Below are positions 35,188 to 48,747 of a stretch of 64,000 bases of DNA, one piece after another. Source of the stretch: Carex sylvatica (lineage: Eukaryota; Streptophyta; Magnoliopsida; Poales; Cyperaceae); the NCBI GenBank assembly GCA_964058845.1, contig CAXKVR010000039.1, forward strand, positions 1 to 64,000, given 5' to 3'. The first letter of the stretch is position 1; each line of letters opens with the position of its first letter. Both the position numbers and the translations under genes were made by a program. The notes under the pieces were generated by a model, which worked only from the letters and a program-made list of their open reading frames with translations, searched no databases and was not told the DNA's origin.

Positions 35188-37128
35188 CTAGGGAAGACAG
35201 ACATTCGGGTCTTCTTCATCCGAGTCGAATTCTACCTGTTAAATAAGCCAATCCTAATTATTAAATCAAATGACCAAAAAAAAGAATAGTCCCTTCAAAA
35301 ACATATTAGAATTCAAATTGACATAGTTATTACGAAGACATTGGTCAAATTGCAAAAATCCTACCATACGAAATTTAGAAAAATGGAGGATTATTGCTGG
35401 TACAGTACATATAAATGGTCTTTTCCTTTTTTTATTTTTTTTCCCCTTCATACCTAAGGTTCATTTCAGCCTTAAATTATGCTCTGGCTGAGAAAAAAAA
35501 AATAACTCTTATTGTTAGGGAAATTTTGATGGCTAAGTTCCAATGAACCAAGGCAAGTGAAAATGATGTGCTGGTCTAAATCTGATATAGGCCCAATTTA
35601 CATTTGCAGCCCAATTTTTTTTTCCTCTGAAGTTCTAGACAATAACCAGAAAAATACAAAATTATAGTTAGAAAGCTCACATTTTCATCTCTGAACCACT
35701 TTCCATGACAATCCCGTTTCCAGCCAGCTGCAATAAATTTGAGTTCTACCTCTCTCCTCTCATGACTAGACATACTTGAATTTGAATCATTTGAGGTTGC
35801 ATCTTTCAAATTTAATATAAACTTGCTGGATTGTAATTCGAGAATAGCTGTCCGAGTTTGTTCAACTAATGGTTTAACTTTGTTGTTTGAACCAGTGTTT
35901 TCGGGTTGAATTTTAGATTCAGAAGATAAAGCAATTCTCTTGTTTAACTCCTGTTGCCTCCATAATTCATTTTCCTTCAGTTTTGTTTGTGCAGCAACAT
36001 GTCGAGAACCCTTGTTATGCACCTGATTAAACGATGTATTATTATTTCACAGAAATTTTTGTCAATAAGTTATTACAAGTGGAAATGGAACCTTATCTCA
36101 GATTACCTACAATATAAGAACTAAAGCCATGAGGTTCATCGTTCATCCAAAAAGAAAGAAAAAAGGTAGTGGAGATATACAGAAAAAATACATGATAAGA
36201 TTTATGATATATGTTGAATGCCCAGAAATCTAAAACCAGAATGGTACATTTCAGAAATTGATCTAGAAACTATACCAAAAGAGGCAAACTAATCCCTGAT
36301 GCTTTTATTTGGATAAAACAACCATAAAAAAAATTACCAACTTGTCCCAGTAAAAGTTCGGCAACAGTTTGGGTCTTTCTATGATAGTTCAAGCAAAAAA
36401 AAAAAAAAAATTCCCTTGCTGGGTTTGACACCCCTTTATGAAATTTTACTTGATCTTTAAACCACCAGGAGTATCATGACCTAAAGTTCCAGTGCCAAAT
36501 CTAATGTTTTACACCAACCCACTCACAATACCAGTTCAGGACCAATGGACCAAAAAATTACCAGACAGTAATTGTTCTAAGGTTTGAAGAGAATCTATGG
36601 TTCTCTTTGATGTTTTTACTATACATGAAATTCCCCCCTATTTTTAAAATAACTAACCAAAGAAAAAAATTATCAGAATTCACCCCTTTTTGGTTTTGAC
36701 ATACTTTAGAGTTACACATTACATAACAGAACCAAAGGGGAGAATGGCAACCAATTCCAGAACCAAATCTAGGGTTCTTCATCAATCTAACTACAACCAA
36801 TTCAGTACCAAACTACCAAACAACAATGTATGAAAAACTGAAACCAAATACCAGACAGTATCTATACTGAATTGTCAGCGATTGAGGTGCTTTTGCCTTG
36901 TAATTTGAAATAGGAAATGAGACAAACAGGAGAAAGAAGACTTACAGAGAGCATGAGAGGGGAGTCGAGGACGAGGTTGTGAGGGCAGACGAGGCAAACG
37001 AATTTACCACTGGAGAGCTTCTTGAAAGAAGAAGAAGCGACGGTGGAAGAGGAGAGAAGGAGGTCGTCAACCTTCCTCTTCCGATGCTGCGCCTCTCTTC
37101 CCCAGCTATCTCCTCCGAACACGCTCAT
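35188..37128 (-). CDS. SCNM1: SCNM1-family zinc-finger protein (sodium channel modifier 1-like)
   Basis: Four exons in gene order: 36946-37128, 35681-36022, 35188-35235 for the coding part (three coding exons; 183, 342 and 48 bases), 190 residues, TAG at 35188. GT-AG introns. An N-terminal basic stretch (residues 15-20) is followed by a matrin-type zinc finger with Cys45, Cys48, His63 and His69; its His pair lies across the first intron, joined as LMLS and VHNKGSRH. The C-terminal signature runs WKRDCHGKWFRDEN then VEFDSDEEDP, and the last block is encoded by the tiny third exon, which the reading phase requires. Animal SCNM1 works in the nucleus in splicing (minor spliceosome); the plant role is inferred from homology. 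Divergent from the PIGG-like gene. Start is the only ATG that keeps the conserved MSVFGGDSW opening. Confidence 0.9.
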
Positions 37129-37818
37129 CTCCGATTCTCTTCTCAAGCGAATCAAGTCAGAAAAATTAAAACAAGAGAAGGGAAAAAAGGATTGGGCCCG
37201 GTGATTATTTAATTGGGCTTGGGCCTGTACTCTCACGGTACATGGACCTATTTACAGAGGTTCTTCACTTTATGAAAATATACTGAATGATACTGGCCTC
37301 GTCTGCAGACCTATTTACAGAGGCCATGTACCATGAGAGTGCGTATCCTCTGAGATATCTCAAATTTTCCGTGACCGACGTGTACGGTGCCTATTCGGGG
37401 GTGATGTAGGGGGTCAGTATTTTGTGTGCTTTGAGATTCGTGTAGAACGTATTTAAACGGTTGGAATTTTCCATAAAGTCACGCAAAGTTTGAGATATCT
37501 CAGAGGATACGAATTCGTACCATTAGGAATCACACTCTCCCGGGCAGACGAGGTTCTTTACTTTAATTCAGTTTTATAGTACATGTATGATAATATTTTT
37601 CACTCCCCGTTTTGCATGTCACTGTGATGGGTCGGATCTAGAGTCTATACAACCCGCCTCACCAAACTGAACTAGTTGATTTGTTGAAATAATTCTATGA
37701 TTTGCATATATCAATCAGCAACCAAAATTCTCTCTTAGTCCAAAACACTTCTCATCAAAAATCAATCCAACTTCCTTTCCTCCCCGCCTTCGCTTCTTTC
37801 CAATAGTCTCTCCATGCC
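37129..37818. promoter_or_regulatory. Divergent promoter region between SCNM1 and the PIGG-like gene
   Basis: Only 690 bases separate the two start codons, so both 5' UTRs and promoters must lie here. About a quarter is a small inverted-repeat element (37342-37511). The direct repeat CCTATTTACAGAGG occurs at about 37247 and 37311, and GTACATGG/CCATGTAC form an inverted pair around it. No clear TATA box for either gene. Confidence 0.6.
37342..37511. mobile_element. Small MITE inside the divergent promoter
   Basis: Inverted ends CGTATCCTCTGAGATATCTC on both sides (the right one inverted), extending to about 35 bases. A related, diverged copy reaches the right edge of the window (about 63880-64000). 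Confidence 0.75.
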
Positions 37819-37834
37819 ATGGCTTCTTCTCTGA
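37814..37834 (+). promoter_or_regulatory. Seven-codon upstream ORF overlapping the PIGG-like start
   Basis: An ATG five bases before the main start reads MPWLLL and stops at 37832-37834, in another frame and across the main ATG. The main ATG (GCCATGG) has the better initiation context. Confidence 0.5.
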
Positions 37835-40800
37835 AATGCTCGACACTTGCGGTGGGGGTTTCCACGGCGGCACTGCTTCAGATCGCTGGAATCTCTCTCT
37901 TTCTACTCGGATTTTTTCCTGTTAAACCCGCTCTTCCTGGCTTCAGGTGCTTCCCCACTACCTCTCAATTGTTTAATTGCATTTCTTATCTATAATCTCC
38001 ACTCTAATTTGGTACTGTTTGAAATGGTGTAGTGGCTCAGAGAGTTACCAAATGCCGAGTTGTGATTCGGTAACAGATGTGGAAAAGACAGATCTTTCCT
38101 CAGAGCAGCTCAAGTCTTCATATGAGGTGGTATTTCATACAATGTGATTATACTAGTGAGTAGAGTAGGCAATAGTTGGTCTTCTTTGTTTGTTTGATGC
38201 TTATGAGACTATACCAGAAAGTAGAGTAGCGTAATTGAGAAATTTAGAATCTAGACATCAAATTTATGCCCAAAAAGAGTACAGTGTAAATTTCAAATTT
38301 GTACCAGAAGTGTTGCCCAATTTGTTCTTTTTGACTAAAAAAAGATCCGAGCAAACCGACTCTTTCATAATAAACATTGACTTGGTTTTGTACTTGAATT
38401 TGACTGAGAAGTTATTGCAGGGACCAAAATTGGGGGCTATGAAAATTTGGGAATAAAGTAAATCGAAAATTTACATATATAGCACTAAAATAATGTGCTG
38501 GTTCATCAAATTCTGTGCTGATTTCGATATTGAATTAGTGAGATTTATAGCAGCAAGTGTTGTCTGGTACCTATTGTAATAGGCTAGTGCAGAAACTACT
38601 GGAGCTACTAAGATGTAACTTGTGTAATGTTATTTAGCCTAAATTGGCTGATTTCTATTATAACTAAACTTCTTAGGAGCTAATGTAATTACATAACGTT
38701 TTTTTTTTTTTTTCAGGATCTCTCTCACATACATCCTGTCTATGACCGGCTGATACTTATGGTATGCTATTGTAATTTACTAACAAAATGGTGCATTGGA
38801 TACTCAAAATTATTTCCATTCCTCTGAAAATTACCTTCCTTTCATGTTTTCTTGTAAATGCTTCTGTTGTCAGTTTAGGTTATTGATGGGTTACCAGCCG
38901 AATTTCTACTTGGAAAAGATAGAGAACCTCCAGCTAAGGCAATGGTGGAGGCGATGCCATATACTCAGTATTTATTGTCAAATAATTTGGCTGTTGGTTT
39001 TCATGCAAAAGCCGCGCCTCCTACTGTTACCATGCCCAGGTTAAAAGTAAGGTCATCTATCTTAGGATCTTTTTCAGTGCCTTGAGATTAAATAATTGTT
39101 GGAAGGCAAAAACTAAATTTCGAATGTAAAACTTCTATAGTAAAACAACCTTGAACAATCTTGCATACTCCAAAATAAGAAATGCTATGAGGGAAATGTC
39201 AGGTATAGTCCTGCAGAGTATCAAAAGTACCTACTCTAACCTTCCTGTTCTGATTTCATTTTTGAACAAATGTCATAATCACCCCTTTTCTCACTAGATA
39301 AACGAAAAAGAACTGGTGGTTCTTTTTTCAAGTAGAAGAGGAGGGATGTAAATTAAATATTTTTCACGTTTAGTGGGGCATTTGTTCAAAATTATTCAAT
39401 TTTTTGTGTAATTTATTGATTGAGGGTGTTGGAGATACCAGCTCATACTTTAAAATCAAGATATATTAAGAAAAATGTATGGAAAAATGCTGCAACTGGC
39501 TTATGCTGTACCAGTGCCATTTTGGACGAGACATTAGTGCACATATATAATGTGCCAGCTAAAATTGCAATGCTTACGATTGATGTTTTCTGTTGCAATT
39601 ATCCATCCGTGGTTTGCAATATGTTCACTCTATTAAGTTTTTCTCATTCTTTAGGCTATGGTGTCTGGTGCTATTGGGGGATTCTTAGACGTAGCATTCA
39701 ATTTTAATACTCAAGCCTTCTTAGACGACAATCTCCTTTGTTAGTGCAAATCATTTTATAGCTCAATAGCACATTCATGAAATTAAATTAAAGAACATTT
39801 TATTTAGTTGTTCTTACATGCAGATCAGTTGTATTCAATTGGCTGGAGGTTGGTTATGCTTGGGGATGAGACGTGGATTAAATTGTTTCCAAATTTATTC
39901 TCTAGAAAAGATGGAGTTAGCAGCTTTTTTGTAAGTTCTTAAGTGGTTATTCTTTGTTCCTATTAAATCCTTAAAGTGTACACTAAGAGCACAAGATATA
40001 GCCAAATAAATTTACAAAAGAAAGAAACCACAAGGTGGCTTTTTTGCTTAAAATTAGTATTTAGTTCATTCTTGCATGTGTCTCCTCGGAACTAACATTT
40101 CTCTTTTACCATTTTTTTCTGAATGATTTACACCTTGCTGTTCGTTAGTTATGAAGAATTTTTTTTTTTTTATCATTTAGCTCTTTATTTAACTTTTTAA
40201 AGTGAGTATTGTATCTTCTTCATCAGGTTAAAGACACAGTTGAGGTGGATTTTAATATTTCTCGGCATCTAGATGTGGAGCTTGCTGCAAAAGACTGGAA
40301 TCTCTTGGTACTAATTTCCTTTTTAAAGAGTACAAGTTCTAATTGTTCTCTGGCAAATTAATTTACTTATGAATCTAAAATATGGGTAGCTTCAAAAAAA
40401 AAATTACCAATATATTTTTTTTTATGAGGAGGGTTCAAATGCCTCCATTTTTTGTGCCTCCACCATGCCTCCATTTTTTTAAACTTTAATAACTCAAAAT
40501 TTAAAACTTAAAAAGTTAAAATAAAATCGTTAGATGTGATCTATGTTATTTTCTCTCTGTGCTCATAAAAAATTATCACATTTCAATTTTGTTTTTATGT
40601 GAATCAATAAGTTCAAAAATCAACGTCTAGAAATCATCCACATTAGTGCATTTTTTATAAGCTCTTGATGACAATCAAAATAAAATTAAAATGTCATAAT
40701 TTTTTACACGTGCATAAATAAAATGATGTAGATCATATCTAACGGTTTTATTTTGACTTTTAAGTTTTAAATTTTGAATAATTAAAGTTTTTAAAAATGG

Positions 40801-43800
40801 AGGCATAGTGGAGGCACAAAAAATGGAGGCATTTGAACCCTCTTTTTTTATATTCTTGTTTCTTTGGTTGTCACTTCTTTGCTTGAGTAGAGGTTGTCAT
40901 ATACATTCATACGATACCTGTAATCCTAATTAAGAGAAGCATCAAAGACTGGCACAATGCAAGTATTTCATACAATAAAGCAACTTGCATTTTATCTTGT
41001 TAGTAGCAACAGAACAGTAGACAGTCTACCTAAGAATCACCCGTCATATTATAAGCAAAGTATTATTTGTTGACCAATGGTTTAAAAGTGGTATATCTTC
41101 CTAAAGATGTTATCCTTGTAGATTCTTCACTACCTAGGCTTAGATCATGTTGGGCATATTGGAGGGCGTCAGAGGTAAATCTCTTTGATAGGATTATTCT
41201 CAATTTTATTTCCATATTTGTATCTTGGTTTCATAATTGACTGATACAGTGCATGTCTAATGACAGCATCTTGATGGCACCAAAGCTTAAAGAGATGGAT
41301 GACATCATAAAAGAAATCCATATGCGAAGTATCGTTCCTCAAAAGAATTCCAACAGCCAAACCCTTTTGGTTTGTGATTTAAACTTCTTTATAACTTTTT
41401 AATTGTGAATTACATTCTGAGGGGTATGTTTCATAAAGCATATCCATATAAGACTAAAAGTTAAGTGTCAAATTATACAAATTTGTTTGGGTAATATTTC
41501 TTGAAAAAGGAAAATGCCAATATGCATCCAAAACCAACAAAATTTTTCTTTTTGGCAATGTCAACTCCCCTAATTTACCCAAAACTGACCTGACCATAAC
41601 CAACCAAATTAAAATAAATTAATATCATTTTATTTTTCCTTCAGGTTGTAGTTAGCGACCACGGCATGACTGAGGCAGGTAACCATGGTGGATCATCATA
41701 TGAAGAAACTGATTCTCTGGCTCTTTTTATCGGTCATGGTATAAGGACTACGACTCATGGTAAAAATGTCAATAATGAAGCTTTTCAGGTATATGTAAAG
41801 ATATTTCGTGGAAATATCTCATTTTTCATAGTTTTTTAAGTTGATGTCAATTGTCCTTAGAGATATATGATACATGAGCCAGAATTTAGTATATTAGAAG
41901 AAAGGAGATAGATGATATTGTTGTATCTTCCTGGCACATTGATTATTAAATATTTCTTTAATAAAACTAGACTGGCAATTGTTGACCAGTTCAGCTTGGC
42001 ACCCGGAATTAAATTTTTGCTTCTTGTAGTGTCAAATATTTAATGACATTGCCACGTAATGTTACTCTTTTACAGGTAGATATAGCCCCAACCCTTGCGC
42101 TTTTGCTTGGTGTACCTATTCCAAAAAATAACATAGGAGTGATGATAACAAATGTCTTTCAGTCTTTACCAGGTGGGTTTCATTTCACACTCCTTTATGT
42201 AATGGCAAAATGTCCTTAAGAATAGGTACATATTGAAAGATCTTTAAAGAAATGGCAGAATAGCCCTTGCCTTTTTTATACTATTTGCCATAAATTTTTC
42301 ACTTTGTAATAAAAAACTACAACAATTTATTCAAATGGTTTTAACCAGCATTAGAAAGCAATGGAATACAAACTTCTGTTAATTCTAGTAATCTTTGTCT
42401 ATCATTCAAAAATAATATTGGTTAACCTTTTTCTACTGAGGTCCCTTGTACAATTTCACTGTGCTACTTTTTTTTTCTTTTATATGTAGCCCTTTTTCCA
42501 ATGATTTTTTTTTTTTTCTTTTGTGAAAATTTTTGAAAAAGATGGATTTCCATAAAATATAATTGTATATCCATCTTGCACTTCGCTTATACAGAGGAAC
42601 AAAGATTAAGGGCCTTGGAGCTCAACTCATGGCAACTACTGAGTTTATTAAGAGCCAACTTACCTTGTTTATGTTGTGATTATTCAACTTCTTCTACTTC
42701 TAGTCTGGATTTAGAAGCCGACCTTTCTACCGACTCTACCAATACTAAATTTTGCAATCTATTTTCGAAAGCTGTTGCCGCTCACAATTCTTGGAGGCTT
42801 CAAAACAATTATAGTCTAAGGTAAGTTTCTCATCCAAGAACTTTTGGGAACTATTTTACTGTTATTTGGTGACATCTCAATGTCCATGTGCTCATTTTTT
42901 TCTTAGTTCTTTCATCGCCTCAGTGAATTTAATAAGAAATTGGGCAACAAAATAGCAAAATCAAAATAATACTAGATAAAATAATTAATATAGAAATTCG
43001 AGATCGACTACTTTGTTCGGTTGTTCCAAACCATTTTACAAAAAAATTGAGGCAGAAAATGAGAGCAGATATTTCTTGCAAGTTATTTTCTATTTGTTAA
43101 TATGTTTCTCAGTTATATTTTTATTTTATTTACTACTCTTGTGCAGAACTGACTACTTTGAGATTGCTTCTGAGTCCTACGAGTTATTCCTGAGAAATGC
43201 TAGTGAGTGGTTGTCTCGTAGAGCTACAGATGTAATTTTTTTTGTTAAGCTGTGCTATCATTCATTGGTGTCAATTACTAAGATAGAACCACCAATAACA
43301 AGGAAACCCACCGTAAAATTTTAAGAAAAAGAACCGTATAAAAGAAAGGAAAAACTGAAACCTGATTGTGCTAGGCTGCTAGCTACTATAGTCCAATTCC
43401 GATTGGTGTGTGCCAGTAAAACTTAATCACACTGATACCATAGTAGACAACTACATATTTACTTTGAAAAGGTAAAGTTTAATTATTCACTTCGTATTTT
43501 CCTTAACTTCAGAATATTGACATGTTTTACTTTATTTTGAAATGTTAATTGCAGAAACCCATCCACATCCTCCTGTTTGCAGTTGTTTTGATGCTTATGT
43601 CATGCTTTCTATTTATAGGCCTCACATTTCAGTTGTTTCACAAAATATATGATAATCGATGGTGTATAGAAGATTTTTTTATTTTTATAACTATCCTCCT
43701 CCATGCAATAAGTTTCGGCTCAAGCTCATTTGTTGAAGAAGAGCAATACACATGGCATTTCCTCACCTCAACCCTATATTTAATTTTCCTTCTCTCACAA

Positions 43801-45536
43801 GTCCAAGCTCTATTAAAAGGACCAAATGGAAACTTGCCCGAAACAATATACCCTGTCATTTTATCTCTTATTTTTGGAAGAATTTTAAGAGGTTGGCATC
43901 AGGGCGGCATCAACTGGGCCCACCTTCCTGATATTTCCAAGTTACTTTTGCAGTCCAGTCCCTCCACCATAACATTTCTACATATAACTGCCATTTTATC
44001 CCTTTTCACCCTCTACTCAAAATCAATCTACAGCCTAAAATCACATTTTAAATTAGCTTTATGGTTAAACTATCTTATAGGTGCAAGTCTGGTTCTATTT
44101 CAATCTATTAAAAAAAATACATCTAATACGATGCTCATTGATCATGGGACCACATGGATACCACAAGCTGTCTACATTATCGGGGGCATTTCAGTAATCT
44201 CATCTTTAATTGTGTTGCCTTGGGTTTGGTCAGTTTCTTGCAAGCGGAATCTTTTCTTGGGTATTAGAGAGTGTTTATTTGCTATTGGGTCAACCTATGT
44301 GGCTTTCTGGTGTCTCTTGCAACTGCTTCTCCAGCAACCGGTGAATGCAATTCCAGTTTTGTTGATTTATATGCAAATTCGCACAAGTTTAAGTTTTTTT
44401 GCAAAAGGTGGGTCCCTATGCAAGGACTGGGTCAAGGTAATTTTCGAGTAATTTTTAATTTTATGTACTACATGTACTGACAATTAGCAAGCTAAACTTT
44501 TACTTCTATATTCAAGTTTCTGTATAAATTTGATAGATCTGAAAGCTTTCAGTTGTTAATTTTATATTATTTTCTTTTATTTTATCTGTAGTTCTAATCC
44601 AGTCATTTTTATTATAATATTGTATCATTTACTATCTAACTTCTGTGCTTTTTTGTAATTTCTTAGGTTGCTGCTATTCATTTCTTAGGCCTTTCTGGCC
44701 ATTTTGGGCTTGGCAACACCAACAGCCTTGCAACTATTGATGTTGCAGGAGCTTTCATAGTAAAAATCCTAAACCACAAATATTTTCAACGATCATTTTT
44801 AACAATCTTTTTTGTTAATTTGTTTTAATCGATGATTGTTGTCTTCCTTTTATGTCGAAAGGGTATCTCGAGTTACTCCACAGTTCTTTCTGGGATACTA
44901 ATGTTCTGCATTACCTATGCATCGCCTATACTATCGCATCTAAGTACAGTGATGTACATCCCAACCATGGTAGATGGTGTAGCCGTCTCATCTAAAGAGA
45001 AGTTTGAATGGAGAATATTATTGGAAAGAATGGTTGCAATCCCATGCTTGGTTCCTCTGGTAGTTAATTCAGTTGCATTGACTTCTTTTACAGTGGTGTT
45101 GCTTCTCATGAGGAATCATCTCTTCGTTTGGAGCGTCTTTTCACCCAAGTAAGTTCTCATGTTGTTTTTAATTTGTAGCTCATGGTACCTTAACATTAAA
45201 GATAGAAATCTCATTGCACCCTTTGTTGGTCATTTCTGACTTTAGTGGAGTCTCTCATTTTCGTTTTTTCATTAAACTATATACCATTTTTTGTTCTAAT
45301 TAGCGCAAGTACTGATTCTTTGGTATTGTAAAATTGACTTGGACCATATTACCTTTTGTGTTGTGCAGTATTAAAATTGAAATACATACCTGATACTTTC
45401 TAATTCAAATTGGTGCAGATATCTCTACCTTTGTGCCTCTACAGTTTCCGTGTATACCGGTGTACTTGTTATAGCAGGCACAGTGTTTTATACATGCAGT
45501 GTATTCGCTTGGAAAATGAGAAAATGTAAAATTTAA
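37819..45536 (+). CDS. PIGG: GPI ethanolamine phosphate transferase 2 (PIGG/GPI7 family)
   Basis: ER membrane enzyme that adds ethanolamine phosphate to the second mannose of the GPI-anchor precursor. Seventeen exons: 37819-37946, 38033-38126, 38717-38761, 38879-39046, 39655-39739, 39824-39930, 40227-40307, 41122-41174, 41267-41369, 41645-41788, 42076-42172, 42595-42820, 43147-43231, 43555-44436, 44667-44759, 44862-45148, 45419-45536. Phases agree throughout: 2796 bases, 931 residues. An N-terminal membrane anchor (about 11-33) precedes a lumenal alkaline-phosphatase-fold domain with metal ligands Asp92 (VIDGLP), Asp244 and His248 (GLDHVGH), Asp293 and His294 (SDHGM) and His302 (GNHGG); the nucleophile Thr is in PPTVTMPR (138-140). 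From about residue 475 on it is a multi-pass membrane region, mostly in the long exon 14. Length is normal for the family and no break is seen. Intron 7 contains a foldback MITE. Confidence 0.95.
40426..40842. mobile_element. Foldback Mutator-type MITE in intron 7 of the PIGG-like gene
   Basis: Inverted ends GAGGGTTCAAATGCCTCC with internal repeats of TGCCTCCA. Flanked by the direct repeat TTTTTTTAT (40417-40425 and 40843-40851), a 9-bp duplication, though of low complexity. Diverged fragments of the same family occur near 57700-57920 and 58415-58560. Confidence 0.75.
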
Positions 45537-46748
45537 GCTCCAGCGTAATATGGGTTTGTTGCAAAAACTTTGTTTTTCATTGTTTTCTAGCCAAGGTTAG
45601 ATAATAGATAAGAGGCAAATGCTGATTATTGAAAGAGCGCAAAGTTGCATTTAGGAATTGTTGTTTCTTTATAAGTTCATAGAAAGCGTTTAAATTGAAT
45701 TTTGAAGAGTAATTGCTCACTAAAAAGCTTTTCTTCAGCTCTTACTAAGTTTGCAATTTTGAATTGAGTCAAGTAAGAATTGTTGGCTTGTTAATTAAGT
45801 TATTTAATCATTTTATCTTGCCTCTTGTGCGATTAACTAACAAATGACGTGTAGTTTATAGAATTCTATATAACCATCGAATATTAACTAGGAAGTGATT
45901 TTTGAAGGACTTCAAAATATAAAACTTTGACAAAAACTACATTTTTTTTTCTGGTAAATGGTTCATAAAATAATGTCATGCTTCAATTTAATGTTTATAT
46001 TATGGTCTTCAGAGGACCATCAAAATCGTTTATAGAATTTGCAAAAACATATTTTGTATCAAGAAGTAAACTGTTGGGTCTACTTTATTTTTGCTATGAA
46101 AGTTGTTCTTTAATTTCTTATTTTCATGTTGTCGTAGTGTTTACAATAAAAACCAACAATATACAATATATTCGTGAGGTCCAAATTCGCAGATTTTTTT
46201 TAAAATGTGGTAAATATTTTTTTAATCAATACTTCAATTTTTTATATTCTATCAATCATATTTTAATTTGGAAATTAAGTTCGAAAAAAGTAACCAAAAT
46301 TAATTAATTTGTTGATATTAATTCGGACTTAAAATTAATTTGTTAACAAATAATTAATTTACAAGTCAAAGAAATCCACAATAGGTGCAAAAAAAAAAAA
46401 AAATCCTGACTTTAACGAGCATAACTTTTGAAAAATCAGATTTCTTAGTATGACTCCATTATGAAAAACTTACATAAAGATCTATATTCATTACCGGACG
46501 TAGCTTGTAATGGCCATTCTCGAATAAAGAAAATCGTCTTAAGCTCGAAAAATTTCGTTGAAATTTTATATTTTTTTCGTATTTCAGAAATATCATATCT
46601 ATCTCGATTTCGATCCGTGGACCGATCACGTGGCTGTCTATACCGGAGTTGGCGAAGATCTCTCATGCTATGTTCGTGATTAGCTCTTGCTCACGATTCC
46701 AGCTAGTAAACAGAGGTGTGGATATCTGAATTATTCTTTTTTAGCGTA

Positions 46749-46983
46749 CTCTTATAAAAATATGTTTGATTGTAAAATAAGAATAGTTAGAATAATTCTT
46801 TTGTTATTTGTGTTATTATAATAGTCAAATTCAATTTTTTATAAAAATAGACTATTTTAATAAGACAAGAGTTGAATTCACTATTCTAACTATTTAACTC
46901 CGTTCAAACAAAAAATAAGCTATTTTGAATAGTTTTGTTTTAAAAATAATATATTTTATTCTAACCAAACATATCTTTACGAG
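46749..46983. mobile_element. Short MITE
   Basis: Imperfect inverted ends (left CTCTTATAAAAATATGTTTG, right inverted CTCGTAAAGATATGTTTGGT). Superfamily not determined. Confidence 0.5.
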
Positions 46984-47867
46984 TCGATCTATCTAACTTG
47001 TCATGTTTATTTAATTTGATAATTGCATAAAACCAAACATAGGCAGAGGAGATTATTTGTGATTGTCGAAGGGACAAGTTGTGAAATGTCAAGGAACTGC
47101 ACTAGTTTGCGGATTCTTAGCAAATTTTAAAGGAACCACAGAACTGATGCGGTTCTTTCTATGGCATCGAAAAAAAATTCACCATCTATGTTATTCTATA
47201 ATATATATATACACACACACACATATTAAATTTAAAAATATATATATTCAGCCAAATTAGGCCACAAATTAAGTCTAACTGCAGGTCAATATCCATTAAG
47301 TCAACATAGTCACTGTGCGTTATGGCAGTGACACAAGTTTGAAAAAATTAGAGTTTGAAACTTGTATACTATCATAAATATTTATGAAAGAAAAATAATA
47401 AATCAATCAATCAACATATTAGAATATTATATATGTGTGGATATGCTGCAATTATTGATGTTAAGAAACAGAGAGAAACTGACAAGTAAAAACAATAAAA
47501 AGTCCTTGTGAGCCACAATAATTCATTACGGCAACTGTAGATCCCCATCCCCTAGTTGTTGTTGAGACAATTGAAATTTGAATGCTGTATAAACAGCTGC
47601 GGAGTCAGATTTTTTTACTATAGTGGTTAATTAAATAAAATTTTCATGCTACAAATGAGATCAATTGAAAGTGTCCATAATATTTTACTCTAAATTATAT
47701 AGAAAACAGTGTATAAATACAAAAAAAATTGGAAAACAATGGAGATCAATTGATCCCCATTAGCTCTTATTCTCTCCGCCTCTGTGTATAAATAATGTAT
47801 ATCATATTTTGCCTCACGGGATACTGATGTATAGTGGCACAGTATCGTTGTATCGGTGTCTTTAAAA

Positions 47868-48217
47868 TCCAAAAATTTTAAATATACTATTTTTTTCAAA
47901 AATGATAAATCAAAAGACCACGATTCTGTGAAATTTAGAAAAATAGCATGGCCGCATCCCCTAGGTGCAGCCACATTTTTACGGGCCGCATCTAAACGAT
48001 GCGGTAATGGCCGCATCCCCTAGATGCGGCCATCCATTTTTTTTCAAGTTGAACTGCCGCACGAGAAGGAAAAAAAAAAGGTGGTCGCATCCCCTAGTTG
48101 CAGCCACCAGAAAAGTGACCGCATTTTCTAGATGTAGCCATGCTATTTTTTAAAATTTCACAAAATCGTGGTCTTTTAATTTATCATTTTTTAAAATATA
48201 GTATTTTTTAAAATTTC
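47868..48217. mobile_element. MITE with about 90-bp inverted ends and CCGCATCCCCTAG repeats
   Basis: Outer arms match as inverted repeats (for example AAAGACCACGATT and the inverted AATCGTGGTCTTT). The centre repeats GGCCGCATCCCCTAG-like words several times in both orientations, in a GC content well above the surroundings. Confidence 0.65.
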
Positions 48218-48747
48218 GGCTTTAAAACAAGGGACATTGTATCAAAACTACTATTCCATTTGAATCGAATCACTTTCGAGTTTTGACCGGCGATTTTTAT
48301 TAATGCCCTAAAAAAAAAATTAAAATAGTCCCCAATTTTTTTTTCTTTTTAAAACTGCTCGACCGCATGCTGAGCGATCCTCTATTTTTTTATTTTTTTT
48401 AGATATCTACTTTAAATTTAAATTATTTTAATTTTTTGTTTATGGTGTATGCCAAAAAATAAGACATTTGATATATTTATGAATGATGTCGTAACATTTT
48501 ATAACTTTGATTTGATTTGTCAGTTAGACATCACAAGTCTAAATATAACACTAATTAAGGACTTGGTATTGATTCGTAATGCGGGAGTACTTTTGTAAAA
48601 ATCTTTTTTTTTTGCATTCCCGCATTATACAAAAATACCCCACATTTTTTTTTCACTATAAATAGGGTTTTTATAAACTCATTTTTTTATAATATATGTA
48701 TATATATAATATAATATATGTATATATAATATAATATATGTATATAT

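Noticed and set aside
36558..36800. 80-codon minus-strand frame between SCNM1 exons
   Set aside because: Lies in intron 1 of the SCNM1-like gene, whose exon phases join without it.
46445..46679. Overlapping 72-73 codon frames on both strands
   Set aside because: Short, no domain, no splice partners; nothing supports a gene.
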